NCBI GenBank assembly: GCA_013002995.1
Contig: JABDLO010000397.1
Coordinates: forward strand, 1 to 46,126
Length of the DNA: 46,126 bases
Source: Saprospiraceae bacterium
Lineage (GTDB): Bacteria; Bacteroidota; Bacteroidia; Chitinophagales; Saprospiraceae
Direction: 5' to 3'
Shown: positions 1 through 8,778 of the stretch, one piece after another
How the letters are laid out: each line of letters begins with the position of its first letter
How positions within the stretch are numbered: position 1 is the first letter of the stretch
Made by a program: the position numbers and the translations under genes
Notes under the pieces: generated by a model
Told to the model about the DNA's origin: nothing
Seen by the model: only the letters and a program-made list of their open reading frames with translations
Database searches by the model: none

Positions 1-1373
1 GGCATTCTTATAACTACATCAGCATTCTGACCCCATCGATAATACAATTTAGCCATGTTATTCACGATCTGATTGAAGCCACAAGTGACAAAATCAGCAA
101 ATTGCATCTCCACCATCGACTTCATCCCTTCAATACTCAATCCAAGTGCGATCCCCAGAATAGCACTTTCACATAAAGGTGTATTTCTGACCCTGTCTTT
201 TCCATACCGCTCACACATCCCTTCAGTTATTTTAAATACGCCTCCATATTCTGCAATATCCTGCCCCATAATGACCAGGTCACTATGCCGACCCATGGCC
301 TGATCAATACCATCGGAAATTGCATCTATAAACCGGATTTCTTCTCCTTGTTCATCAGATGGATGAGTGTGATCAGGAGTATATTCTTTAAAAACGCTAC
401 TTACCTCATTATCCAGTTCCGGAACGACCTCATCTTCAAGAAACACCTTATCCAGATCCGTGGAGATCTTTTCTTTGAAGGAAGCTGAAAATGCATCCAT
501 CTCCTCCTGGTTCCAGATACCCATTTCAACCATATGGTTTTCCAATCGCTGAATCGGATCCTTCTCTGCCCATTCTTCTATCAGTTCTTTAGGAACATAT
601 TTCTGGCCTGAAGCTTCTTCATGCCCTCTCATCCTGAATGTCATACATTCCACCATATATGGCTGGGGATCAGATATCATTTCTTTGCGTATCTTCTTGA
701 TGGTCTGATATACCTCAATCGCGTTATTCCCGTCAATCTTTACACTTTTCATCCCATAGCCGGCAGCACGGTCACTCAATTGTTCACATGCATACTGCTC
801 ATTTACAGGAGTAGAAAGTCCATATCCATTGTTCTCTATGATAAATATCACAGGAAGCTTCCAGACAGCAGCTACATTCATAGCTTCGTGGAATTCACCC
901 TGGCTGGTTCCCCCTTCACCTGTGAATGCCAGGGATACTTTTTTCTCTCCCCTTAATTTATATGCAAGGGCTGCTCCTGCTGCCAATGACAACTGTGGCC
1001 CCAGATGCGAGATCATACCTACGATATTGTATTCCTGGGTTCCGAAATGGAAGGATCGATCTCTTCCATGAGTAAAGCCTGAATCTTTTCCCTGCCATTG
1101 AGCAAACAATCGGTCAAATGGTACATCCCTCGTTGTAAAAACACCGAGGTTTCGGTGCATGGTAAAGATCTTTTCTTCATCATTCATTGCCATTGTACAA
1201 CCGACAGAAATCGCCTCCTGGCCTATTCCTGAAAACCATTTTGAGATCTTGCCTTGTCGCAATAGCAACAACATCTTCTCCTCGATAAGCCTTGGTTTGA
1301 TCAAAGCTTTGTACAATTTCTTAGTTCTTTTACTGCTGATATCAGAAGGTTTCAATTTGAGGGTGTGTGCCAT
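1..1373 (-). CDS. 2-oxoacid dehydrogenase E1, fused alpha-beta subunits (3' end outside window)
   Basis: Thiamine-diphosphate-dependent decarboxylase (E1) of a 2-oxoacid dehydrogenase complex, probably the branched-chain type. It starts at ATG 1373 (MAHTLKLKPSD) and stays open to the window edge, so about 457 residues are visible. Residues about 10-330 are an E1-alpha domain with the TPP/Mg motif, GEGGTSQGEFHEA followed by ENNGYG near 150-180. From about residue 345 a beta-type domain begins (RFIDAISDGIDQAM, then MGQDIAEYGG). Separate alpha and beta genes are common elsewhere; the single-chain fusion is frequent in Bacteroidota. The exact substrate cannot be told from E1 alone. It lies 58 bases after recO on the same strand and may be co-transcribed. 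The family call is secure; pyruvate versus branched-chain specificity is not. Confidence 0.92.
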   Translation of the reverse strand, partial: MAHTLKLKPSDISSKRTKKLYKALIKPRLIEEKMLLLLRQGKISKWFSGIGQEAISVGCTMAMNDEEKIFTMHRNLGVFTTRDVPFDRLFAQWQGKDSGFTHGRDRSFHFGTQEYNIVGMISHLGPQLSLAAGAALAYKLRGEKKVSLAFTGEGGTSQGEFHEAMNVAAVWKLPVIFIIENNGYGLSTPVNEQYACEQLSDRAAGYGMKSVKIDGNNAIEVYQTIKKIRKEMISDPQPYMVECMTFRMRGHEEASGQKYVPKELIEEWAEKDPIQRLENHMVEMGIWNQEEMDAFSASFKEKISTDLDKVFLEDEVVPELDNEVSSVFKEYTPDHTHPSDEQGEEIRFIDAISDGIDQAMGRHSDLVIMGQDIAEYGGVFKITEGMCERYGKDRVRNTPLCESAILGIALGLSIEGMKSMVEMQFADFVTCGFNQIVNNMAKLYYRWGQNADVVIRM

Positions 1374-1431
1374 GATTCATAAAATTAAGCGTGAAATTAC
1401 ATCATAAATCAGTCAGAAAACAGCATTACTT

Positions 1432-2157
1432 CTAAAAAAGCTGTTTCAAAATATCATAAGACTTCAAGTCTCTGAAATCATCGATGTGCCACTTGTAAAA
1501 AGACAGCAATCCATTAATCAATAACTCCCTATCGTGTTTAGGAATATGAAGCATAGGGAGGTCCTCTTTTTTTGTAAGAAATATAGTGCGTAAGGCATGA
1601 GAAACCTCTTTGTTCAACACCTGATCGATGCGTTCATAGTCATGAACGAAGTATCCGTATTCCAGGTGGAAATAAGGTTTTTCATCTGACTGGTTGTTCA
1701 TGGGTTTAAAACCCAAATAGGATGGATATTCAGCCATAAACTTGATATGTGGCAAGGATAGACTTCCTTCATAAACATCTATAAACTTCAGCCATCCTTC
1801 CAGAAATTCATATAAGGGAAAGTTCTGTTCTGATTCTTTAATCGTTGTCTGAATGAGCTCTAATAAGAATAAGGCAATGGATGATTTTCCGATTTCGAAG
1901 GGTAGGTGGTTGTAATGATATGAAAGTGAAATTTCTTTTATTCTTGACAATCTTCCCGGATTACTATCATAAGCAATCATATCTACAATGGTTCCGTGTT
2001 GAAACAAAGATGGGCTCATCCGTGATTTTGCCTTGCGGACTCCATTTACGATATAAGATCTGAGCCCTTTCTCCCTGGAATAGATATCAACAATAAGGGA
2101 TGATTCCCTGTATTTCAATGATTTAATAACAATACCTTGTGACTTGAATGTAGCCAT
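1432..2157 (-). CDS. recO: DNA repair protein RecO
   Basis: Recombination mediator that helps load RecA on SSB-coated single-stranded DNA in the RecFOR pathway and anneals complementary strands. The N-terminal part (about residues 1-80) has the RecO OB-fold signature: GIVIKSLKYRESSLIVDIYS, then GLRSYIVNGVRKAKS. The rest is a helical domain. No CxxC zinc-finger pairs are visible in the C-terminal half, unlike many Firmicutes RecO proteins. The 241-residue length suits the family. I chose ATG 2157 (MATFKSQG) over the upstream in-frame TTG at 2163. It sits 21 bases downstream of a small conserved-looking gene and upstream of E1, so probably belongs to one minus-strand operon. Confidence 0.93.
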   Translation of the reverse strand: MATFKSQGIVIKSLKYRESSLIVDIYSREKGLRSYIVNGVRKAKSRMSPSLFQHGTIVDMIAYDSNPGRLSRIKEISLSYHYNHLPFEIGKSSIALFLLELIQTTIKESEQNFPLYEFLEGWLKFIDVYEGSLSLPHIKFMAEYPSYLGFKPMNNQSDEKPYFHLEYGYFVHDYERIDQVLNKEVSHALRTIFLTKKEDLPMLHIPKHDRELLINGLLSFYKWHIDDFRDLKSYDILKQLF

Positions 2158-2178
2158 TGCCAACAGTGGTTCCGTAAT

Positions 2179-2481
2179 TTAAAACTCCCACCCCTTGATA
2201 GGGTCTTGTTTGAATTTTTTCTTAGTGATCATTCTTTGTTTCTGACGTTCAAGGATCAACCTTGCGATTCCTTCATTAGCAGGTAGTATGGCATTCATTG
2301 AAAGTGCATTGGTGATTTTGTGTTCTTCAACATCCAATCTGTAAAGGTAACTTAGGAGTAGATCAACATCAGTCTCCAGGAGTTCATTAACCCGGGATAA
2401 GATCATTTCATATAATGAATCTTCATCTAATGACTCCCATTGTTCAGGCTGAAATTCCTTAGGGATGATGTCTATCGTCAT
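2179..2481 (-). CDS. Small uncharacterised acidic protein (100 aa)
   Basis: I cannot assign a function. The predicted protein is 100 residues, acidic in its N-terminal half and basic in its C-terminal third (RQKQRMITKKKFKQD), with no signal peptide or membrane segment. It reads as mainly helical, for example LYEMILSRVNELLETDVDLL. It is framed by 20-21 base gaps between the GH3-family gene and recO on the same strand, which argues that it is a real gene of that operon. The start ATG at 2481 is the only good one. A cytoplasmic accessory or nucleic-acid-related role is possible but only guessed from size and charge. Confidence 0.75.
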   Translation of the reverse strand: MTIDIIPKEFQPEQWESLDEDSLYEMILSRVNELLETDVDLLLSYLYRLDVEEHKITNALSMNAILPANEGIARLILERQKQRMITKKKFKQDPIKGWEF

Positions 2482-2501
2482 GTTTTATTAAAATTTAGGT
2501 G

Positions 2502-4019
2502 TCATTGTACATACTCCAGAAGTTGCTCAAGATATTGTCTGGAATTATGTAAACGAGGTACTTTATTTTGTCCCCCCATCTTTCCTTTAGAACGCATCCA
2601 CTTCAGGAAGGTTCCTTTAGGTACTACTTTGATTTTAAGACTACTGAGAGCAAGATCTTTATGCCGTTTTGCATCGTAGTCAGAGTTGATTTTTCTTAGG
2701 TTGATATCGAGCTTTCGCTCAAATGCAGCTCTGTCTTCTGGTTCAACTTCAAATTCTAAAATCCATAAGTGCCCCCCCTTTTTATTTCGCTTTAAATGTA
2801 CCGGTCCTACAGTATACTCCTTGACAATGGCTGGAACTTCACTGCAGGTCATTGCCAGGGCTTTATCAGTATTTCCTACCATAACTTCCTCACCAAAAAC
2901 ATTGATAAAATGTTTGGTCCTTCCGGTCACCTTTATGCGATATGGATCAATTGAAGAAAACATAATGGTATCTCCCGGAGTATATCTCCATAAGCCACCT
3001 GCATTGGTAATAACGATCGCATAATTCTTTCCTGGTTCAACTTCCTCCAGAGATATGGTGTCGGGTTGGTTTTTATTCCATTCTGAAGCAGGGATAAATT
3101 CATAGTAAATTCCATTATCCAGTAAGAGAAGCATATCATTAGCCCCTTTTAGATCCTGGACAGCAAAAAACCCTTCGGAAGCATTATAAACCTCATAATA
3201 TTCAAAGTCTTCTATCCCGAGTAACTTATCAAATTGATCTTTATAAGGCTCAAATCCTACTCCTCCATGTAAGTATGTCCTGATATTAGGCCATATTTCC
3301 GATATCTGATTCTTTCCTGTTGCTTCAAGTAACTTTTCAAATAATACCAAATTCCAGGTGGGTACACCTCCAAAAAGGACTACATCATCATCTACACATT
3401 GAGATACTATTTTATCGATTTTTTCTTCCCAATCAGATAATAGAGCGGTTTCAAAATCGGGAGTATAAAATGGTCTTCCAATCTTCGGCATTCTCTCAAT
3501 CATAATGGCAGAAACATCCCCTATCACAGTACCAGCCCTTCCCTGATAGGATTCAAGTGAACCTCCCATAACCAATGACTTCTTGGAAAATATTTCTGCT
3601 GAAGGTCGGTTATTGTAGACCACAGCCATCGTATCCCAGGAAGATTTTATGAGATTACCATAAAAGTAATCGTCAGTTACAGGAATGTACTTGCTCCTAG
3701 CTGAGGTAGTACCTGATGATTTAGCATACCAGTTAACCTTCCCTTTAGCGAGTACATCCCGTTCTCCTTTCATCATCCTTTCAATGCTGGGATGAATATC
3801 TTCATAACTATGGATCGGGACCCTTCTTCTAAACTCATCCGGAGACTTGATATTTTTAAAATCAAAAGCCAACCCTATTTCTGTCTTGCGATGAACATCG
3901 AGATGTTTCAATAAAATGCTCTTCTGGTGGAAATGAGGATTCCTCTTAATATTCTCAAGGCGACTCACTCTTGTCTTGAGGTAAAGAGAAACAATCTTAT
4001 TTAACCATTTTTTCCACAT
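2502..4019 (-). CDS. GH3 auxin-responsive promoter family protein (ANL-fold acyl-adenylating enzyme)
   Basis: Member of the GH3 family, related to plant acyl-acid-amido synthetases that adenylate a carboxylic acid and join it to an amino acid. The ATP-binding motifs are visible: SSGTTS at residues 101-106, YNASEGF near 277, and WRYTPGD near 345. The 505-residue length is slightly shorter than the roughly 570-600 residues of plant GH3. There is no signal peptide, so it should act in the cytoplasm. Bacterial substrates are mostly unknown, so I do not name a reaction. It starts at ATG 4019 and is the first gene of the likely operon GH3 - small protein - recO - E1. The 242 bases upstream separate it from a divergent SPOR-domain gene. 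Confidence 0.9.
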   Translation of the reverse strand: MWKKWLNKIVSLYLKTRVSRLENIKRNPHFHQKSILLKHLDVHRKTEIGLAFDFKNIKSPDEFRRRVPIHSYEDIHPSIERMMKGERDVLAKGKVNWYAKSSGTTSARSKYIPVTDDYFYGNLIKSSWDTMAVVYNNRPSAEIFSKKSLVMGGSLESYQGRAGTVIGDVSAIMIERMPKIGRPFYTPDFETALLSDWEEKIDKIVSQCVDDDVVLFGGVPTWNLVLFEKLLEATGKNQISEIWPNIRTYLHGGVGFEPYKDQFDKLLGIEDFEYYEVYNASEGFFAVQDLKGANDMLLLLDNGIYYEFIPASEWNKNQPDTISLEEVEPGKNYAIVITNAGGLWRYTPGDTIMFSSIDPYRIKVTGRTKHFINVFGEEVMVGNTDKALAMTCSEVPAIVKEYTVGPVHLKRNKKGGHLWILEFEVEPEDRAAFERKLDINLRKINSDYDAKRHKDLALSSLKIKVVPKGTFLKWMRSKGKMGGQNKVPRLHNSRQYLEQLLEYVQ

Positions 4020-4261
4020 AAACAGGGGTTATATATGCTTTCAATAAAGTTAAAGTTTTTTTTCAAGTGAAATTTAATCTGAGTAAAAGATATAATATTA
4101 AGCTAACATTGAATCGTTATTTATCGACATAAGGAAACAGACAGTATAAAATCTTAAATAAAAAAAGCTGGAAAAGTAACACATAATTATTACTTTCAAA
4201 GTTTTATATATTATAAATATTTATAATTTTACATTAAGAAAACTAAATTCGACTACTTAAA
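4020..4261. promoter_or_regulatory. Divergent intergenic region, GH3 gene / SPOR gene
   Basis: This AT-rich 242-base gap lies between two divergently transcribed genes and must contain both promoters. I found no exact TAnnTTTG box in either orientation. Near the plus-strand gene there is only a partial match (TACTTTCA at about 4192) and a long A/T run with TATATATTATAAATATTTATAA. No ORF, hairpin terminator or RNA gene is evident. Confidence 0.4.
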
Positions 4262-4855
4262 ATGGGAAGAACACTTAAAATTCTGGCATACGCGGTAATT
4301 TTATTTCTTACTTACCTTGTGATTACTGCTGCCCTAAAGTCGTGTAAAAATGATAGTAAAGATGTAGCCTCTGCTCAGGTAGAAAATACTGATGTGCAGG
4401 ATGAAACATATGATGATGATGACTTCTTTGAAGAAGGAAGTGAAGACAGCTCTGAAGATGACGACTTCTTTGGACCTGAAGGTGAAGAAAAAATTGATTA
4501 TGATGAAATTGATAAAGCTTTGGATGAATCTCCTTCTTCAAAACAGGATACCTATGAAGAACCTGACTATACAACCACCACCAAGCCATCAGCTACTCCA
4601 ACAAGTACACCCTCCAGTTCTTCTGCTGGACAGTATATGGTTATAGCAGGAAGCTATATCATCAACTCCAATGCTGAGAATATGGTGCTTAAACTAAAAA
4701 AGATGGGTTACACCAATTCTGAAATTGTGGTTTTCGATCAATCTCAGTATTACACAGTTGTTGCAGGAAGATCTGATAGCTATGACGGGGCATTGACAGT
4801 ATCAGGAAAGTTAAAATCCAAAGGAATAGATTCATACGTTCACAAGAAACAATGA
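4262..4855 (+). CDS. Membrane-anchored SPOR-domain protein
   Basis: Predicted inner-membrane or lipid-anchored protein that binds peptidoglycan through a SPOR domain, a fold that recognises glycan strands stripped of stem peptides at division sites. Residues about 5-26 form one hydrophobic segment followed by a Cys (ALKSC). Residues 40-100 are a highly acidic low-complexity linker (DDDDFFEEGSEDSSEDDDFF), then a Thr/Ser/Pro-rich spacer. The SPOR domain fills about 123-196 (GQYMVIAGSYI, then YYTVVAGRSDSY). The gene is alone on the plus strand. Its stop codon abuts that of the convergent downstream gene with no gap. A divisome or envelope role is likely; the specific function is unknown. Confidence 0.88.
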   Translation: MGRTLKILAYAVILFLTYLVITAALKSCKNDSKDVASAQVENTDVQDETYDDDDFFEEGSEDSSEDDDFFGPEGEEKIDYDEIDKALDESPSSKQDTYEEPDYTTTTKPSATPTSTPSSSSAGQYMVIAGSYIINSNAENMVLKLKKMGYTNSEIVVFDQSQYYTVVAGRSDSYDGALTVSGKLKSKGIDSYVHKKQ

Positions 4856-5965
4856 TCAGTCATTAAGGGTCAGTGAACCGTACCTGGAAACTGTTCTGAG
4901 TATTTTTGCATTTTGGGAATTGCCTTTGAAGAATCGACTGTCTTTATGATCTGATGGATCTTGATCCGGTCCATCCATACCTTCAAGGTCTAAATCTGTA
5001 TATTTAGAATCAATCAAGAGTACCATATCACCATCAAATACAAGATCAACCTCCGTATGCTCAAACTTTAGATTTCCTCCTCCGAAGGCAAGCGAAATAT
5101 GATCTATTTCAAATTCTCCATGGTACATATCAGCATTAAACCCTACTTCACAGACATCAACTGATATTTCTGAAAATCTTGTATTGATATCAAGGTACCT
5201 CGTCGATCCAATCTTAATTTCATCATAAGCACCTTCATTAATGAAATTATCCATGCTCCCTATTTTAAACTCAACATATTTCGTGTAAGCCCTGATGTCC
5301 AGTGCTTCCTCAATATCTATCTCTGTCCTGGTAGAATTGATTTCGAGGTTTCCGGCTCGGATGACTTCAAATTCTGAGAAAAGAAGATCCATCTTCCCGT
5401 TGGACATACCTCGCATTACTACTTCACTGTGTTCAATATTAAGATCGGTCTTGCCGGTTATAAACTGTGTAAATAACTCACCGTGTGCCAGGTCCACATC
5501 CAGATCTCCTTCGTAGGATTCGATCCTGATGTCACCATGTTCGTTCTCCAATTCCAGGTGGACCATTTCAGGAACATATACCTCATAATTTATGGAAAAA
5601 GAAGATTTATCAATGCCCCATTGCCACCACTTTTTCTTAAGATCAACTTCTGCTAATTGTGTAATTGCATAAACATGATTGCCATCCTGGCTAAATGCGA
5701 TTTCTGAATCTTGAACAAATTTTTCAACCGCATTATCATTTCTGGATTTAGCATCAATCGTAACTTCAATTTTAATCTCACTTTGATTCCATCTTTTGAT
5801 ATAAATATCTCCATGGAGATTGTCAATGTTGAGATCTCCGACACCATCTATCCTGAAGGTCTCAGTCACCTTTTTACTTTGCTGATGAAGATCTGTAAAT
5901 GACATCAACATCAGGCCACCTAACAGCAGCAGTACACCTAGCCTATATCTCCGTAGTAGAGACAT
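4856..5965 (-). CDS. Secreted DUF4097-like adhesin-type protein, third gene of the ECF operon
   Basis: Probable exported beta-rich protein resembling putative adhesin families such as DUF4097. After the N-terminal signal-like segment (MSLLRRYRLGVLLLLGGLML) come short repeating beta units of the type IDNLHGDIYIKRW, LENEHGDIRIESYEGDLDV and IEHSEVVMRG, which suggest a right-handed beta-helix or solenoid. I chose ATG 5965 because AGGAAGA lies just before it; ATG 5989 and a non-overlapping upstream extension are alternatives. It overlaps the anti-sigma gene by 23 bases, so co-translation is likely. Related proteins often sit at the end of ECF operons in Bacteroidota. Its ligand is unknown. Confidence 0.78.
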   Translation of the reverse strand: MSLLRRYRLGVLLLLGGLMLMSFTDLHQQSKKVTETFRIDGVGDLNIDNLHGDIYIKRWNQSEIKIEVTIDAKSRNDNAVEKFVQDSEIAFSQDGNHVYAITQLAEVDLKKKWWQWGIDKSSFSINYEVYVPEMVHLELENEHGDIRIESYEGDLDVDLAHGELFTQFITGKTDLNIEHSEVVMRGMSNGKMDLLFSEFEVIRAGNLEINSTRTEIDIEEALDIRAYTKYVEFKIGSMDNFINEGAYDEIKIGSTRYLDINTRFSEISVDVCEVGFNADMYHGEFEIDHISLAFGGGNLKFEHTEVDLVFDGDMVLLIDSKYTDLDLEGMDGPDQDPSDHKDSRFFKGNSQNAKILRTVSRYGSLTLND

Positions 5966-6494
5966 CTTCTTCCTGTATGTTGTTTTCATATTTCTGTTGT
6001 ATAAATTCCAATAAATCAATCTTGGTTTTATAATTCTTAATCAATGCTTTAATGATCTCATCCTGATTCATCCCTCCCGAGGATAGCAACTCCGATTTCA
6101 ATTCCATATAGATTGCATCAAGTTGTGATAGATCATCCAGGATGGTCTTATCAATTTTTAGAGCTTCAAGGTCTTGCATTTTATTATTAACCTCACTGAT
6201 ATATTGACGTTCAATGGTGTGAAATTCAGTGGGTAAAGCACCGCTTATGGTTTCTTGATCCATATTATTGCTCTGAACATATTGATAAGAGAGAAATCCC
6301 ATTAAACCTATAACAAGTGTAGCTGCTATCCCACTTACGAATAAATAGAATGGCTTAACAACCCCCTTCTTTCTCGGAGAGTGGTCCACATCGTCCAACT
6401 GCCTATTAATGGCATCCCATGCATTACCAGGCACATCAAGGTGATCTAATTCCTTACGATGATTTTCTATATATTTTTCCAGTCTATCCTCCAT
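5943..6494 (-). CDS. Single-pass membrane anti-sigma-factor-like protein
   Basis: Likely membrane partner of the preceding sigma factor. The N-terminal cytoplasmic part (about 60 residues) contains a WDAINRQLDD helix, followed by one membrane segment (VSGIAATLVIGLMGFLSYQYV) and a periplasmic, mostly helical tail of about 100 residues. No zinc HxxxCxxC anti-sigma motif is visible, so identification rests on topology and position. I chose ATG 6494, not the TTG at 6515. The start then overlaps the sigma-factor stop by 11 bases (ATGGAGGATAG), typical of coupled sigma/anti-sigma pairs. It could also be a different membrane sensor; the pairing is strong, the exact family uncertain. Confidence 0.78.
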   Translation of the reverse strand: MEDRLEKYIENHRKELDHLDVPGNAWDAINRQLDDVDHSPRKKGVVKPFYLFVSGIAATLVIGLMGFLSYQYVQSNNMDQETISGALPTEFHTIERQYISEVNNKMQDLEALKIDKTILDDLSQLDAIYMELKSELLSSGGMNQDEIIKALIKNYKTKIDLLEFIQQKYENNIQEEDVSTTEI

Positions 6495-7038
6495 AAATTT
6501 CTTGTTTTCTGTCAAGAATAATTTCTTTAAGTTTTTTTCGTGCCCTACTATATTGAGATTTAGATGTTGATTCTGAAATTCCCAGTACCGAACCTATTTC
6601 CAAGTGGTCATAGCCCTCAATAAGATACATGCTTAGAACCACTCTATAACCTTCAGGTAATTTTAAAATGGCCTCCCTGACAATGTCAATATTGTATTCG
6701 ACCTTTTCCATATCTGGTTCTTCTTTCAATTGATAGGCATCTTCAATATTGACCAGGTGGAGCTTTTTCTTCTTGAGATGATTAATACAATTATTAATCA
6801 TAATTCTTTTCAACCAAGCCCCGGGAGTAGATTTAAACGTAAAGCTTTCAATGTTTTTAAAGGCATCCACAAATGATTGCTGCATTACATCCTCAGCATC
6901 CATTTCATTTCCCAACATTCTATAACATATGTTGTACATGGCTCTTGAATAAGTATTATAAAATAAGTACTGTGACTTCCGGTCTTTACGGATCAGTCCT
7001 TCTACGAGCTCCTTCTTGTAGTCAAGAGTTTTCAACAC
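6484..7038 (-). CDS. RNA polymerase sigma factor, ECF (sigma-70) family
   Basis: Extracytoplasmic-function sigma factor that directs RNA polymerase to a specific regulon. Region 2 is visible at about residues 25-95 (YNICYRMLGNEMDAEDVMQQ, then GAWLKRIMINNCINHLKK). Region 4 covers about 120-175, with LPEGYRVVLSMYLIEGYDH and the helix-turn-helix IGSVLGISESTSKSQYSRAR. At 184 residues it is normal for an ECF factor. No ATG lies near the start; GTG 7038 (or TTG 7035) must be used, which may hold expression down. It is the first gene of a three-gene operon with an anti-sigma-like protein and an exported repeat protein, so the signal probably concerns the envelope. Confidence 0.92.
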   Translation of the reverse strand: MLKTLDYKKELVEGLIRKDRKSQYLFYNTYSRAMYNICYRMLGNEMDAEDVMQQSFVDAFKNIESFTFKSTPGAWLKRIMINNCINHLKKKKLHLVNIEDAYQLKEEPDMEKVEYNIDIVREAILKLPEGYRVVLSMYLIEGYDHLEIGSVLGISESTSKSQYSRARKKLKEIILDRKQEIYGG

Positions 7039-7120
7039 GGAGGTTTGGGTGTGAATTCAGAATTAATGACAATAGAATAAATCATGGGTTGCATCTCCAG
7101 GATGAACTTAAGCAAATAAT

Positions 7121-8776
7121 TTAATTACTTAAAATCTTTACCTCTGTACGACGATTAAATCTATGTTGCTCCTCTGTACATGTAACCCCGTCTGAGCAAT
7201 CATTCCTCAGGCTTGACTCGCCATAACCCATAGTGGTAATCCTCGAAGGGTTAATCCCGTTCCTGATCAGGTAGTCTCTGGCAGAAGCAGCCCGTTTTTC
7301 AGATAATCTTTGATTATAAAGTCTCGTTCCCCTGGAGTCAGTATGTGCACTCAACTCCACCATCATACGCGGATTGGATTTCATCGTCAATACCAATGCA
7401 TCAAGTTCAGTTGCCGCACCATCAAGGATTACATGACTGTTAAAATCGTAGTAAATATTTTCAAATACAACCACAGAACCTGTTGTTGTAGGAATTAGTA
7501 TTCCTTCAGGTTGGTCTTCTGAGGTGGCAACTGGTTCCATTACAAGTGTAATATTTCCCCCCATGGTACTGTAATCGATTATGGTAGTATATGGATTGTA
7601 TTCAGGATGTGTTATTTCCAATAAATATGATCCAACCTCATTCGTCAGAATATTGGCATTACCTTGCTCATCAGTTACGACTGCCTGTGATGGCCCAGAG
7701 TCTTTGGGTTTTAGTTTCAGAACTATTTCACCTTGCCCTCCTTGTTGAGGAATCAAGTCAATCTGATACCTCGAAAGATCTACATCATCTAATGAGTTTA
7801 CTGTGGGTGTGACCAATATCTTTGCATCTTCAATTGGCTGAAGTGTCAATTTATCTTGTAATGTAATGATTACAGTAGTCTTTACTTTTTCTAAGTCAGA
7901 GGAGAAGAGCTCTCCTTTGAATTCGATTCTGTATAAATCGTCATTCCCTTTAGAACCTTCCCGATTGGATGAAAAATATGCGATTCCATCACCCAGGATC
8001 AATCCAAAATCATCCCCTGCAGAGTTAATTGGGTCTGGTGCCCTTTCAGGAACAGACCACTTACCTTCTATCATTTTCGTTGCATAGATATCGAGCGCTT
8101 CATCCATGGTCGCATATACTATTATAGAATCACCAACGAAGCGAGGAAACCAATCATTTTCCGAAGAATTAACATCCTCATCAAGGAGCTGGACATCAGT
8201 CCAGAGCTGACCTTCACGACTTGCAATATATAAGTCCATATTAGATCCTTCTGCAATACTTGCTCCTGCAAATACAAGCATATCTCCAGACTCAGAAACT
8301 GAAGGATGACAAGTGTGAAAATCTCTTCCCAATAGCTCGATCAGCATTCCTTCTGACCATCCGGAATCAGAAAGATCACTCCTGTAAATTGATAGTTGTC
8401 CGGTTACAGGGTCAGTTCTTGTAAAAAGCATTGATTTTTCTTTATTGAAAAAACAAAATGGCCCTTCCTGATATTCTGAAGATAAATTCGGAACGAATGA
8501 TGCCCGCCTGGCTAGGTTGCCCAAGGTGTTTTTGGCAGCAAATGCCATATCAAAATAAGGTGTATTGTAAACTTCATCGTAATAAAGGGAGTTGCCCTTA
8601 TCATATACAAAGGCGATATACTCACCAAAAAACACCGGGGCAAATTCATAAGTGGCTGTATTTATGTCTTCTTCAGGTAGTAAAATAGCAGTTGATAAGG
8701 TATTCTCATTGAATATCCCCTGGGCACTTAAGCTCATAAAACCAATCGACCATATAATTCCAATTATATACCTCAT
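7121..8776 (-). CDS. OmpA-family outer-membrane protein with PD40 repeats
   Basis: Envelope protein linking the outer membrane to peptidoglycan. Residues 1-20 form a signal peptide. About 60-290 contain WD40-like PD40 propeller units (FFNKEKSMLFTRTD, PSVSESGDMLVFAG, IAYFSSNREGSKGNDDLYRI). About 345-410 look like a carboxypeptidase-regulatory/CNA-B beta domain. About 440-551 are an OmpA C-terminal domain with the peptidoglycan-binding signature (ELSAHTDSRGTRLYNQRLSE, then INPSRITTMGYGESS). The architecture recalls PorE-like proteins of the type IX secretion machinery, but no TPR is visible. It is the last gene of the operon giant adhesin - PorP/SprF - OmpA, only 2 bases after PorP/SprF. It may anchor that surface complex. 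Confidence 0.9.
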   Translation of the reverse strand: MRYIIGIIWSIGFMSLSAQGIFNENTLSTAILLPEEDINTATYEFAPVFFGEYIAFVYDKGNSLYYDEVYNTPYFDMAFAAKNTLGNLARRASFVPNLSSEYQEGPFCFFNKEKSMLFTRTDPVTGQLSIYRSDLSDSGWSEGMLIELLGRDFHTCHPSVSESGDMLVFAGASIAEGSNMDLYIASREGQLWTDVQLLDEDVNSSENDWFPRFVGDSIIVYATMDEALDIYATKMIEGKWSVPERAPDPINSAGDDFGLILGDGIAYFSSNREGSKGNDDLYRIEFKGELFSSDLEKVKTTVIITLQDKLTLQPIEDAKILVTPTVNSLDDVDLSRYQIDLIPQQGGQGEIVLKLKPKDSGPSQAVVTDEQGNANILTNEVGSYLLEITHPEYNPYTTIIDYSTMGGNITLVMEPVATSEDQPEGILIPTTTGSVVVFENIYYDFNSHVILDGAATELDALVLTMKSNPRMMVELSAHTDSRGTRLYNQRLSEKRAASARDYLIRNGINPSRITTMGYGESSLRNDCSDGVTCTEEQHRFNRRTEVKILSN

Positions 8777-8778
8777 CG

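Noticed and set aside
73-1407. Several plus-strand open frames of 67-111 residues at the left edge
   Set aside because: All are antisense to the E1 dehydrogenase, whose frame is continuous and matches its family throughout.
4323-4646. His/Leu-rich and Met-rich open frames in the SPOR gene
   Set aside because: They are other-frame readings of the low-complexity GAT/GAA-rich linker of the SPOR gene.
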